Source: Nitrospinaceae bacterium UBA7883 (lineage in GTDB: Bacteria; Nitrospinota_A; UBA7883). Taken from it: a DNA stretch of 64,000 nt. A model generated the notes under the pieces. That model was not told the origin of the DNA. It saw only the letters and a list, made by a program, of their open reading frames with translations, and did not search any database. Below, one piece after another: positions 37,386 to 46,398 of this stretch. Location of the stretch: NCBI GenBank assembly GCA_002500605.1, contig DLRR01000012.1, positions 248,034 to 312,033 on the forward strand, given 5' to 3'. Position 1 is the first letter of the stretch; each line of letters opens with the position of its first letter. Position numbers and translations under genes: made by a program.

Positions 37386-39410
37386 TTAGACATCTCCCAG
37401 CATAGCCAAAAAAGTATCCTCGTCCAGCTGCACCGTGCCAATTTTTTCTGCTATTCTTAACTTTGACCCCGGATTGTCTCCCACAACTAGGTAGTCTGTT
37501 TTTTGGGTGACTACAGAAGTTACTCGCCCACCTTGTGATTCAACCCTGTTTTTTGCATTGTTACGAGTCATGTTCTTTAGAGTTCCCGTTATCACAAAAT
37601 GTTTTCCAACCAAACTCACTCCTGCATTACCGATATCACTAAACATATTTACTTTGGCTGATCTCAGTTTTTCAATCATGTCTAAATTGTCATGCTGAGA
37701 GAAAAACTGAGTTACACTTTCGGCCGTCGATGGGCCTAGTTCGTGTATATTTTCTATGTCTTTGTGATTTGCATTAATCAAATTGTCCATTGATAAAAAC
37801 ACGCTCGCTAACAGTTGAGCCCCACGAACGCCAATATGCCTAATCCCAAGAGAGTAAACTAAGCGTTCCAACGGCCTATGCTTACTTTTCTCTATTGAAT
37901 TAATAACATTCAAGGCTGACACTTCTGCCATGCGATCAAGATCAGCTAATTGCTCTTTTGTAAGGTGATATATGTCTGCAGGATCGCTAATCAACTTCCG
38001 TCCATGAAGTTGATCTATCAACGCTGGACCTACATTCTCAATATCCATAGCATGACGAGATACAAAGTGCCTCACTCTTTCATTTATCTGCGCTGGGCAC
38101 GCTAAACCACAACAGCGCGATACTGCCTCACCTTTTATTCGAAAAACAGTTGAGCCACAATAAGGACAATGGGAAGGCATTCTAAACCGTTTCTCCACTC
38201 CAGTCCGTTTCGACAAAATGACTGAGACTATTTTAGGGATGACATCCCCTCCTTTTTCAATGAACACCGTGTCACCAATTCGAATATCCTTACGAGCTAT
38301 TTCATCCTCGTTATGCAAGGTAGCTCGTGAAACAGTGGAACCGGCAATCAGAATTGGTTGAAGGTCTGCAACTGGTGTTAAAGCTCCAGTACGCCCAACC
38401 TGAACCTTTATATCCACCACCATGGTGGTTGCCTGTTTGGCCGGATATTTAAACGCAATAGCCCATCGTGGGAACTTGGACGTAGCACCTAATTTCTGCT
38501 GATAATTATAATTGTCCACTTTAATTACCAACCCATCAATCTCATACTCCAAATCACTTCGTTTTGATTCATACTCCTTAACCACATCCAGAACTCCAGT
38601 AAGGTCTAGCCCTGCCCTCACATCAGGGACTTTAAAACCCATGGCTTTTAAAAGTGACATTGCTTGGCTGTGGGATTGTGCCTTTTGACTCTGGATCAGA
38701 CTAGCATCTTTGTCAGTTACGATTAGTGAATAAATCATGATATCAAGGTTTCTATCATGAGTAATTTTAGGATCAAGATGCCGAACTGAGCCAGCTGCAC
38801 AGTTCCGCGCATTTGCAAATTGTGGTTTGCCTTCCCTCTTTCTTTGTTTATTAACCTCTTCAAAAGTCTTTCGTCGCATGAATACTTCACCACGCACCTC
38901 GAACCTACCAAACTGTTCTTTTGAATCTACATACAGCGGAACACTTCTAATAGTTTTTAAATTGGCACTTATATTGTCACCTCTTTTTCCATCTCCACGG
39001 GTTGCACCACTCATAAACTTATTATTCTTGTATACAAGTGATACACCGAGCCCATCTATTTTGGGCTCTGCAGTGTAATCGAATGAATTTACGCCGATGA
39101 TCTTTTTAACCCGCTCATCGAACTTTTCAAGGTCATCAATGTTGTAGGTATTACTTAAAGAGAGCATGGGGGAACTTGGGTTGTGTTCCACAGCCAAAAG
39201 ATCGTCGACCACAGTTTCTCCAACACGTTGGGTAGGTGAGTCATCCGTTTTAAGCTTCGGGTTTTGCTCCTCCAGTTCACGCAGGCAACCCATCAATTGG
39301 TCGAACTCAGCATCTGAAATTTCTGGGTTGTTTTCTACGTAATATAAACGTTCATGATAGCGTATCTTAGACTTAAGTTTTTCAATCTCAATTCTGGCGG
39401 AATCTGCCAT
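37386..39410 (-). CDS. ligA: NAD-dependent DNA ligase
   Basis: LigA seals nicks in replication and repair. Domains are complete over 674 residues: Ia NAD-binding N-terminus (YYVENNPEISDAEFDQL), adenylation domain with nucleophile Lys117 in EPKIDG, OB fold, and Cys4 zinc finger (CPYCGS...CCGLACP). The HhH domain and C-terminal BRCT (GKHFVITGTL, VGDNPGSKL) complete it. A small zinc-ribbon-like gene lies 23 bases upstream. Confidence 0.97.
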   Translation of the reverse strand: MADSARIEIEKLKSKIRYHERLYYVENNPEISDAEFDQLMGCLRELEEQNPKLKTDDSPTQRVGETVVDDLLAVEHNPSSPMLSLSNTYNIDDLEKFDERVKKIIGVNSFDYTAEPKIDGLGVSLVYKNNKFMSGATRGDGKRGDNISANLKTIRSVPLYVDSKEQFGRFEVRGEVFMRRKTFEEVNKQRKREGKPQFANARNCAAGSVRHLDPKITHDRNLDIMIYSLIVTDKDASLIQSQKAQSHSQAMSLLKAMGFKVPDVRAGLDLTGVLDVVKEYESKRSDLEYEIDGLVIKVDNYNYQQKLGATSKFPRWAIAFKYPAKQATTMVVDIKVQVGRTGALTPVADLQPILIAGSTVSRATLHNEDEIARKDIRIGDTVFIEKGGDVIPKIVSVILSKRTGVEKRFRMPSHCPYCGSTVFRIKGEAVSRCCGLACPAQINERVRHFVSRHAMDIENVGPALIDQLHGRKLISDPADIYHLTKEQLADLDRMAEVSALNVINSIEKSKHRPLERLVYSLGIRHIGVRGAQLLASVFLSMDNLINANHKDIENIHELGPSTAESVTQFFSQHDNLDMIEKLRSAKVNMFSDIGNAGVSLVGKHFVITGTLKNMTRNNAKNRVESQGGRVTSVVTQKTDYLVVGDNPGSKLRIAEKIGTVQLDEDTFLAMLGDV

Positions 39411-39433
39411 GGAGCTAATTGGATTTCACCAAA

Positions 39434-39691
39434 TCAGTCTTTTGATTCGTCCAATTCCATAAAACCAACGAAAGGAAGTATCTGCTCTATTTGTTCTGGC
39501 GTGAGTTCTGTCGGGGATTCAAACATTGTATGATCGATATCAATCTTTTCGTAATGACCATTCCAACAGTGCAAGGCGTTAACTCGATTCCCCTCCCCAT
39601 CAATCACCTGAGAAAAATATACGGGCCCATCACAGTGAGAACACCTGCTTTGTAAAACATCGAACTTAATTACTTCATTTTCGATAAACAC
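39434..39691 (-). CDS. Small hypothetical protein with a Cys/His-rich, zinc-ribbon-like N-terminus
   Basis: The 85-residue protein has CSHC near 17-20 and CWNGHYEK near 42-49, which together could bind one zinc, followed by an acidic tail. It resembles the short zinc-ribbon proteins found in many deltaproteobacteria but I cannot name a family. It starts at a GTG with AGG about 8 bases upstream and is probably co-transcribed with ligA. Confidence 0.65.
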   Translation of the reverse strand: MFIENEVIKFDVLQSRCSHCDGPVYFSQVIDGEGNRVNALHCWNGHYEKIDIDHTMFESPTELTPEQIEQILPFVGFMELDESKD

Positions 39692-40202
39692 TTTGCACCT
39701 TTGTTTACAAATTTCCTAACTTCTGTAAAGCAATCCATCCAACTTTTCAACTGAATCAAATTTATCTAAGTATAACATATGAGCAAACAAAGAAATTGTT
39801 CATTGAGAAAATTGGGCATCACAAAATTAGTCATTTTAATATTCATGACTGTTCATCATTGCCAATGCTTAATGTGTTTAGTTTTCTTTCACGGGTTTTC
39901 TGTGAGCATAATTACTTTGCTTGGGTTCCAAGTCACAACCTATACCTAGAATTTGTTAGCAACTGAATTCCGTCCAAATGCAACTACCGAAAAACAAAGG
40001 GCTTAAACATTTCAATAGCAGCAGTTAATATATTTGGTAGGTTTTAAAACGTAAGAAAGATACCCGAAGAAACTTCACATTGGCTTAGTTGAGGGATGCA
40101 ATATATCAATGGATTCTGGGAATAATGTATCATCATGCATACTTAGATTGTTACAACAAGTTATACTAAACATAGCCTTATAGCGTATTTTACAAAATAG
40201 TT
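39692..40202. other. Gene-free intergenic region at the entry to the accessory cluster
   Basis: This 511-base AT-rich stretch contains no open frame of note, no tRNA and no convincing repeat. It separates the housekeeping ligA block from the pigment-cluster region and presumably holds the divergent promoters of both neighbours; I cannot assign them confidently. Confidence 0.6.
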
Positions 40203-40889
40203 ATGCGATGTTCTTTTAGCCCATTCTCAATAGCTGGTATATATGGAATTGCTATGCTCTTCCTTTCAATCATGATAAAAGTACTTACAGCTGGAATTTC
40301 TTTTTTGGCCGCACTAATTTACACCTACCGTTTCGCAAGAACCCCTTCTAGAGCTAATGGAGGATTTTATTTACTTGTGGTTCTTGGGAAGCGTCTTCGC
40401 GACGGTAAAATAAGCAGAGACTATCAACTTCGACTGGAAAAAGCATGGTCATTGTATTTACAATCACCAAATAGCAAAATACTCATAGTAGGCGGGAAAA
40501 GTAAAAATAGCGAATTAACTGAAGCCAAGGCAGGACAGATTTACCTAATTGACAAAAAGGTTTTGGAAAACGACATACTGCTGGGGAACAAATCACGCCA
40601 CACGCTTGAAAACCTACAGGAAGCAAAAAAAATCATTAGAGCCGAAGGTGATGAATCTCTTGCCATAGTAACCAATCGTTACCATTTGGCAAGGTGTAGC
40701 ATAATGGCCAATGGGTTGGGCTTAAAGCATACCTTATGTCCAGCAGAAGAAAAGCTTATATTAAACGCTGCTACTGCTATAGGTATATTGATAGAATCGT
40801 TTTATGTGCACTGGTATATCGTAGGCTTGATTTTCTCTAAAGTTACTAAAAATAGTAAAATGTTAAGTAAGATTAAACAGTTGTCCTAG
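40203..40889 (+). CDS. YdcF/SanA-like DUF218 membrane-anchored protein
   Basis: Two hydrophobic segments (about 10-42) are followed by a DUF218 domain: LLVVLGKRLRDGKIS, ILIVGGKSKNSELTEA, NKSRHTLENLQEA and VTNRYHLARC. The family includes SanA (vancomycin sensitivity), YdcF (binds SAM) and ElyC, all tied to envelope processes. Its last 17 bases overlap the end of the convergent radical SAM gene. It may belong to the pigment region or just flank it. Confidence 0.8.
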   Translation: MRCSFSPFSIAGIYGIAMLFLSIMIKVLTAGISFLAALIYTYRFARTPSRANGGFYLLVVLGKRLRDGKISRDYQLRLEKAWSLYLQSPNSKILIVGGKSKNSELTEAKAGQIYLIDKKVLENDILLGNKSRHTLENLQEAKKIIRAEGDESLAIVTNRYHLARCSIMANGLGLKHTLCPAEEKLILNAATAIGILIESFYVHWYIVGLIFSKVTKNSKMLSKIKQLS

Positions 40890-42255
40890 TCTCTGTTTTC
40901 CCCATGCCCAGGGCAGATCTTCTGCGCAACAACTTTTTCATGGTGGGAACATTTTCCCATCCAGTTTTAAATTCCCCCAGCTCACTAAGTTTCTTCAGCA
41001 AATCACGGTAGCTATCGCTATTAGCAACATGTTCGGTAAGTACATTATCGCGGGTTTCCTGCCAGTCAGAAAGGTGTTGTTCGATTTTGTTCCTATCCAG
41101 TAATCTTGAAAAATAGCATACTGGCTTAAGAATACTCTCCCCTTTTTTAATAACATTTTCCCTCAAAGCCTGTTCGTACAAATGCGTTTGTCTGTATATT
41201 CTGACACCAAAAACTATGTACGCAACATCCGTATTGGGGAGCATGTCGATAAATTCAAGAGACTTATTAAGTGTTTTTTCGGTCTCGCCTGGGCCTCCCA
41301 AAATAAAAGTCCACAAAAACCGCAGGTCAAAATCTTTCCTCATCTCCATGAACTTATTAACCTGTTTCATTCTAAATGGTTTACGGTATGATTCAAGCAT
41401 TGTGTCTGATCCTGAGTCTATTCCAATCATGCCAGCATTCGCCCCCAGTTTTGTCATAGCATCAAATATCCGTGTATCGCTGACAAGCGGAGAAAATGCT
41501 GATATGTGATAAGAGCCTTTAAGCCCTTTTTTTGCTAATGTTTCCAAGGCTTGCACTGCCCATTCTTCCGGCTCGTTAAATATTGAGTCAACAATATCGA
41601 TACCAACACCATTTCCAATCCATTTTCGCAGATAATTCTCAAGGCTATCCAGTTGATCTGAGCACACGCTTTTACCCTCCAAGTAAGGATAAGTGCAATA
41701 AGAGCATTTGTACGAACAGCCGAGTTTTAAACGAATCGGAACCGTGCATTCATGCGACAGATACTTTTTTACATTTACCCATCGCTCAAGATTAACGTTT
41801 ATGAATGGCTCACCTTGATAATCCGTAATAACACCTTCCAGCTTGCTCCCACCAGTTAGTCTCTTCACAAAACCTTCTGCCTGTCCAGCATACACTGCAT
41901 CGGCTCCAGTGGCGTTGAGTATTGCCTGTGGTTCAATTGAAGCAGCCGAGCCACCAATATACAACGGAATTCCTTTTTCCTTTACAGCTGTAGAAATAGA
42001 TTGCAAAAATGGAATGTAGGAAACAGAATTCTTTCCATCATGGTTATTTAGATTTCGAAATGAAATTGCCACAAAGTCTGGGTTTTTTTCCAGAGCAGCT
42101 TGTAGGTCATTAAGTGGGTTTTCAGAGAAACACATATCCACAAACTCAATATCATGTCCATGCAAGGAACAAAGCTCAGCGACCATCACCGCCCCAATCG
42201 GGATTACGGGATAAGGCGATTTTTCTCGATTGCTGGCCACAATTACTGCTCGCAT
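40873..42255 (-). CDS. B12-binding-domain radical SAM protein
   Basis: The 460-residue protein starts with a cobalamin-binding-type Rossmann domain (about 1-150; YIGGSAASIEP and AGQAEG). A radical SAM core follows, whose cluster motif is CSYKCSYC (CxxxCxxC) near 180. Such enzymes methylate or rearrange unactivated carbons. The downstream GPGETEKTLNKSLEFI motif is typical of the class. It lies at the edge of the aryl-polyene cluster with the COG4648 gene divergent from it, so a tailoring role on the pigment or its lipid anchor is possible; this is inference. Confidence 0.82.
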   Translation of the reverse strand: MRAVIVASNREKSPYPVIPIGAVMVAELCSLHGHDIEFVDMCFSENPLNDLQAALEKNPDFVAISFRNLNNHDGKNSVSYIPFLQSISTAVKEKGIPLYIGGSAASIEPQAILNATGADAVYAGQAEGFVKRLTGGSKLEGVITDYQGEPFINVNLERWVNVKKYLSHECTVPIRLKLGCSYKCSYCTYPYLEGKSVCSDQLDSLENYLRKWIGNGVGIDIVDSIFNEPEEWAVQALETLAKKGLKGSYHISAFSPLVSDTRIFDAMTKLGANAGMIGIDSGSDTMLESYRKPFRMKQVNKFMEMRKDFDLRFLWTFILGGPGETEKTLNKSLEFIDMLPNTDVAYIVFGVRIYRQTHLYEQALRENVIKKGESILKPVCYFSRLLDRNKIEQHLSDWQETRDNVLTEHVANSDSYRDLLKKLSELGEFKTGWENVPTMKKLLRRRSALGMGKTETRTTV

Positions 42256-42340
42256 TTAGAAAATCCTTTAAAACTATGGCGGCTTAAAGTAATAAATCTT
42301 GCGGAGTTACAAATTCGCCGATACTATCACAGCGCACATT

Positions 42341-42368
42341 TTGAATTACCATGGAATAAAAATATAAT
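42341..42368 (+). promoter_or_regulatory. Sigma70 promoter very close to the COG4648 gene
   Basis: TTGAAT (42341-42346) and a perfect TATAAT (42363-42368) are 16 bases apart. The predicted start of transcription is only about 8 bases before the ATG at 42383, and no Shine-Dalgarno is present, so the mRNA may be nearly leaderless. Confidence 0.5.
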
Positions 42369-42382
42369 CCATAATAACCGGC

Positions 42383-42946
42383 ATGTCAAAACTCGTTAAA
42401 GTTATTTCGGCTGGTCCGCTGATTGCGGCGCCCTTTATTGTATATTACCTTTTTGTGGATTTTGGATACCACACAGCCTTTTTAACGATGGTGGTTTTAA
42501 TGCTTGTATCAAGAGTTCCTTTTCTTATTAGGGATAGTCGGCTATGGATAACTGTGTTCACTAATGTCACAATAATTGGTGCTTACATAATTATAGGATT
42601 AATTTTTCCACATATCCTTATTGTCAAATTATTACCTGCCTTTATTAATCTTGTCCTTTTCGTCATATTCAGCTACTCGATTATTTTTCCACCATCAGTT
42701 ATAGAAACAATAGCATCTGCTATGCATGAAAAAAAATTCAACCAGCATCAAATCGACTACGCAATTAAAGTAACAAAAGTATGGTCAGTTTTCTTCTTGC
42801 TCGACATGCTTGCTATAGTCTATATCGCATTCTATCGCACAATGTTCGACTGGGCTGTTTTTACAGGTGGCATTAATTATATTATGCTCGGTATTCTTTT
42901 CTTTGGTGAAATTTTATACAGAAAATTTTACTTTGAACCTACCTGA
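42383..42946 (+). CDS. COG4648-like polytopic membrane protein of aryl-polyene clusters
   Basis: The 187-residue protein has about five or six transmembrane segments. Its C-terminal half carries the pattern I associate with COG4648 (ApeG-type) membrane proteins of aryl-polyene clusters: LLPAFINLVLFVIFSYS, PPSVIETIA, YAIKVTKVWSVFFLL and a final tryptophan-containing GGINYIMLGILFFGE segment. The biochemical role is unknown; it may take part in lipid attachment or transport of the polyene. It is on the opposite strand to the main operon, with its own promoter, between the two radical SAM genes. Confidence 0.75.
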   Translation: MSKLVKVISAGPLIAAPFIVYYLFVDFGYHTAFLTMVVLMLVSRVPFLIRDSRLWITVFTNVTIIGAYIIIGLIFPHILIVKLLPAFINLVLFVIFSYSIIFPPSVIETIASAMHEKKFNQHQIDYAIKVTKVWSVFFLLDMLAIVYIAFYRTMFDWAVFTGGINYIMLGILFFGEILYRKFYFEPT

Positions 42947-43106
42947 ACAAAGAAAAAAACAAACTCTAATAGTTGCTAGATAATACCAAACAGTTTTGGC
43001 AATGATAATTAGGATTTTAATGCAGGTCGCACCAATCAGAACTTGGAGAGCTAACAAAACCTATCTTTCTATGTACTTGTTGGTTTAACTATTGGGACCA
43101 ATGCGG

Positions 43107-43601
43107 TTATAGTAGTGATAGTTGTATTCTAATCTCTTTGTTTAGCTTCCTAACCCACAAATTGTACTGATGATGAATTACAGCTGTAGAAAACTTTGCA
43201 CGGTGAACACGAATACCATTAACGGTTAGTTTAAGTGGTTTCCACTGTTTGTAAGCTCTTTTCTCTTCTTCTTTCGAACTGTAAAACAAATTCTGGCTGT
43301 CTTCATACAAAATACTATATTTATCTTGATCATATGGAATTTTAACTACTGCCCGATGCCGCCGCACTAACAACACTCCCTCCAACAGTCCAGGCTTTTT
43401 AGCTTTTATAACCCACCCAAGGCTTACTCCAGCACGTTTTATAGCAACTCTGATATCTTCAAGAGTTATATTCTTTTTTGTGCTTAACACAGCCATATAC
43501 TCAGAGTCTTTAACGTTAAAAATCGGTTTCAACGTTCTAAAACCACTCAATGTAATGAGGCTAAGAGAAGCTAGAATTACTACAAATACTTTTGTTTTCA
43601 T
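43107..43601 (-). CDS. Secreted protein of unknown function
   Basis: The 164-residue product has a signal-peptide-like start (MKTKVFVVILASLSLITLSG). A conserved-looking domain follows with DIRVAIKRAGVSLGWVI, VLLVRRHRAVVKIPYD, YSILYEDSQNLFY and a final YNLWVRKLNKEI. I recognise this pattern from uncharacterised secreted or lipoprotein families of proteobacteria but know no function. It follows the radical SAM gene by 34 bases and is likely the last gene of the pigment operon. Confidence 0.7.
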   Translation of the reverse strand: MKTKVFVVILASLSLITLSGFRTLKPIFNVKDSEYMAVLSTKKNITLEDIRVAIKRAGVSLGWVIKAKKPGLLEGVLLVRRHRAVVKIPYDQDKYSILYEDSQNLFYSSKEEEKRAYKQWKPLKLTVNGIRVHRAKFSTAVIHHQYNLWVRKLNKEIRIQLSLL

Positions 43602-43635
43602 TGCCTTACTAAAGGTTGCTATCGTCTTGATGAAA

Positions 43636-45069
43636 TTAGGTCTGCTTCCATACCTTGAACTGGTTCCGAGCTATAAAAAGCTTTCTAAGATGTTGTAATA
43701 TCATCAGTAAGTTGTGCGGGTACATTATAAGTGTTGGAATCAATGATCGTAGATACCACCAAAAACTACCGTAGAAAGATAAGACTAGCTGAGAATACAA
43801 CCTGTCCATTTCTTCCCAGCTTTGAAATCCGCTCGGTTTAAAAACAAAGTTAAGGCAATTCATTTTCCGCCAATCATTGTCTAGTAATCCATGTTCATCA
43901 ATATCGTTGTATGATGGGGATCCTGGGAAAGGAGCAAATTTCGAGACATTTAATTCATCCAGTCCTAGACGCCTAATAAATGCAATTGTCTTTTGAACCG
44001 TTTCAGGAGTTTCCCCTGGCAGGCCCATTATGAAAAGGCCTTTCGCACGAATTCCCGATTTCTTTATCATATGGACCGTTTCTTCGACGACTCCTAAATC
44101 AACCATCATCTTATGCTTGTTTAAAAGCTCCTGGTCCCCTGATTCAATTCCAAGACTAACTCCAAAGCAGCCACCTTTTTTTAGCGATTTAAGTAAACTT
44201 CGATCCACATATCCAATTCGCACGGCACAGTTAAATGAAAATGGATAAGGTGATTTCGCCAGTTTATCGCACAGCTCTTCCACCCTCTTTCTTTTTAAAG
44301 TAAACAGGTCATCATAAATATTGAAATGCCTTATATGGTATTTTTGATAAAGAAAAGTCATATGATCAATTATATATTCGGCACTGTTATATCTAAAACT
44401 TCTTCCAAAAACCGACCTGTCGCAAAAGTCACATGTGTAAGGACATCCACGGCTTGATATCAAGGAGGTTCCATGAGCGCTTGGTGTGTTTAGCAAAGGC
44501 AAAATATATGCATCTGGATAGCCATCCAACAGGTGGTATGCAGGTAATGGAAGCTCGTCAAGTGTTACAAAATCTGTTGGGGTTCCTGCGTACTTCACTT
44601 CACCGTTGTCTCGGTAAACCAATCCCTTAATGGTCGAAGGATCATTTCCGTTAATTAGTTTTGCAAACGGTATTTCCCCTTCACCAATAATTGCAAAATC
44701 AATATTTGGAAACTTCACTAAAACTTTTGACACAAGAGAAGAAACGTGAACTCCGCCAAAAATAATTTTTATCGCTGGATCTAGCTTCTTTACAAAACAA
44801 GCTTTTTCATATCCGTCCAAAAAACTAGATGTGGTGGTGCTAAAGCCTATGAAGTCCGGTTTCCATTCAACAATACTCTTGAGCTTTTCAACACCTTCGT
44901 TAGGCTCTGCTACAAGAAGATCGAGCACTTTAACTTCTGCCCCTGTTTTTTCAGCCATTGCAGCTAAAGATAGTATTCCAATAGGAGGCATACGATTTAA
45001 CGCAGTTGTAACATCCTTTTGCCCAGGTATCCAGTTCGACCCCTCAGGGTGAACAAGCGCAATTTTCAC
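43636..45069 (-). CDS. B12-binding-domain radical SAM protein, pigment operon member
   Basis: This 477-residue enzyme has a cobalamin-binding domain (about 1-170, with MPPIGILSLAAMAEK and GVHVSSLV) and a radical SAM core with CPYTCDFC near 207-214. GIESGDQELL and a C-terminal hydrophobic helix region (SFYGSFWWYLRSLIPTL) follow. It resembles methyltransferase or cyclase members such as the BchE/HpnH-like groups. It lies 124 bases after the glycosyltransferase in the aryl-polyene operon. C-methylation of the aryl head or chain would be a natural role, but this is inferred. Confidence 0.82.
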   Translation of the reverse strand: MKIALVHPEGSNWIPGQKDVTTALNRMPPIGILSLAAMAEKTGAEVKVLDLLVAEPNEGVEKLKSIVEWKPDFIGFSTTTSSFLDGYEKACFVKKLDPAIKIIFGGVHVSSLVSKVLVKFPNIDFAIIGEGEIPFAKLINGNDPSTIKGLVYRDNGEVKYAGTPTDFVTLDELPLPAYHLLDGYPDAYILPLLNTPSAHGTSLISSRGCPYTCDFCDRSVFGRSFRYNSAEYIIDHMTFLYQKYHIRHFNIYDDLFTLKRKRVEELCDKLAKSPYPFSFNCAVRIGYVDRSLLKSLKKGGCFGVSLGIESGDQELLNKHKMMVDLGVVEETVHMIKKSGIRAKGLFIMGLPGETPETVQKTIAFIRRLGLDELNVSKFAPFPGSPSYNDIDEHGLLDNDWRKMNCLNFVFKPSGFQSWEEMDRLYSQLVLSFYGSFWWYLRSLIPTLIMYPHNLLMILQHLRKLFIARNQFKVWKQT

Positions 45070-45193
45070 TTGTTTGTTACAAAAACTTGCTTATTCATAA
45101 TCTTGGAATTACTAGTAAACACTCTATTCTTTATGGATTGTACCATAGTGGTTTGGGAAAGATCAGCCATAGTAATAAGGCAGGACAACACGT

Positions 45194-45949
45194 TTACTCT
45201 GCCTTTTCTATTAGAGATCTATACAGCCCTTTGAGGTAAAGGCCTCGGCTTAATAACTTTCCAGCCACCATAATTGTTATTTTTGCAATGTCGAGCACTG
45301 GTCTAAAGTGGCTCGGTCGAGCATCGTCACTGTAGATTGCATCTATCGGGGTAGATACCACTTTATACCCGTTCCTTCCCGCCTCAATTAGAACTTCACT
45401 TTCAAAAACAAACCCTCTACCTTTTTCGGTTTTAATTTTGACTTGTGAAAACAGTTCTGCTGGATATAGTCGAAAGCCGCACTGACTGTCTTTTAGAGGC
45501 ATGCCTGAGGCCCAAGCGACCCAAAAATTTGCAAATTTATTAGCATTGTATCTAGCCTTTGGTATGCCGACACTGCTTTCAAAACGCATTCCCACAACAA
45601 TTCTTCTAGGGTAATCATAAGACGTTTGAATAAAACGGGGAATGTCATCTGGCATATGCTGGCCATCAGCATCCATTGTTATTATTTTCTCAGATCCTTG
45701 CCTTATGGCATGGTCTATTCCACGCCATAAGGTTCCGGCTTTTCCAAGGTTTTCGTTGTTTTGTAGCAACGTTATTTCGAAGTCAGATAACTCATTAATA
45801 GTAGAGTCTGTCGAACAGTCGTCCACTACCACTACGTGCTTCACATGTTTAAGGACATTTTCCACAATGTGCTTTATGGTTTTCTTTTCGTTATATGTTG
45901 GAATTATTACAGATATTTTATCTACACTTCTATTACTAGTCTTTCCCAT
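45194..45949 (-). CDS. Family 2 glycosyltransferase
   Basis: This GT-A fold transferase has IIPTYNEKKTI near 15, VVVVDDCSTDST near 38 and the metal-binding DADGQH near 93-98. A QCGFRLYP acceptor-site segment follows. At 251 residues it resembles dolichol-phosphate-mannose-synthase-like or XanB-region glycosyltransferases. In aryl-polyene and xanthomonadin clusters a glycosyltransferase is proposed to make the sugar or glycerol-phosphate anchor. It lies 14 bases after the dehydratase gene in the same operon. Confidence 0.85.
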   Translation of the reverse strand: MGKTSNRSVDKISVIIPTYNEKKTIKHIVENVLKHVKHVVVVDDCSTDSTINELSDFEITLLQNNENLGKAGTLWRGIDHAIRQGSEKIITMDADGQHMPDDIPRFIQTSYDYPRRIVVGMRFESSVGIPKARYNANKFANFWVAWASGMPLKDSQCGFRLYPAELFSQVKIKTEKGRGFVFESEVLIEAGRNGYKVVSTPIDAIYSDDARPSHFRPVLDIAKITIMVAGKLLSRGLYLKGLYRSLIEKAE

Positions 45950-45963
45950 TATATTTTATGGTC

Positions 45964-46398
45964 CTAGCCTGTTGGCTTCGCAATAACGAATAATCTTCCA
46001 TCCGCAACAGATATTTTCCCTGAGGAAACAGAAAAGTCGTACACAAAAGAATTGTTTAGGGATATTTTTCGCTTTGCATAAATCTCAAGATTGTTTTCAA
46101 GGTTGTCTAGTCTATCGACGTACAAAGTAATATCCTTTAAACCGGCAAGATAGCCTTCTTTTGGCTTTACTGTTGCGCTTGCCACCAAAGCACCATGGGC
46201 TGCAGTAGCTTGTGCAGCATATTCGATAACACACAAAGAGTTGAGTTGGTCATCATCACGCAACGGATTCCCGTGATCTGTATGAGAGTTAGCCTCACAA
46301 ACAATTTCATTGTCATCCCATCGCATAACAGCATCGATGAGAACTATATTCCCTGTATGCGGTATAAGTTTTGTGATGCCCTTTTTATTTATAAGCAT
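45964..46398 (-). CDS. 3-hydroxyacyl-ACP dehydratase, ApeP-type hotdog protein
   Basis: The 144-residue hotdog-fold protein has PHTGNIVLIDAV near the start and HGNPLRDDDQL. IEYAAQATAAHGAL is at the active-site helix. These match the ApeP-type dehydratases of aryl-polyene clusters, one of two that form the double bonds of the polyene. Its start overlaps the chain-length-factor gene by 10 bases, indicating coupled translation. Confidence 0.82.
   Translation of the reverse strand: MLINKKGITKLIPHTGNIVLIDAVMRWDDNEIVCEANSHTDHGNPLRDDDQLNSLCVIEYAAQATAAHGALVASATVKPKEGYLAGLKDITLYVDRLDNLENNLEIYAKRKISLNNSFVYDFSVSSGKISVADGRLFVIAKPTG

Noticed and set aside
39692..40202. tmRNA or tRNA in the 511-base gap before the DUF218 gene
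   Set aside because: No T-arm consensus or 3' CCA context is present on either strand.
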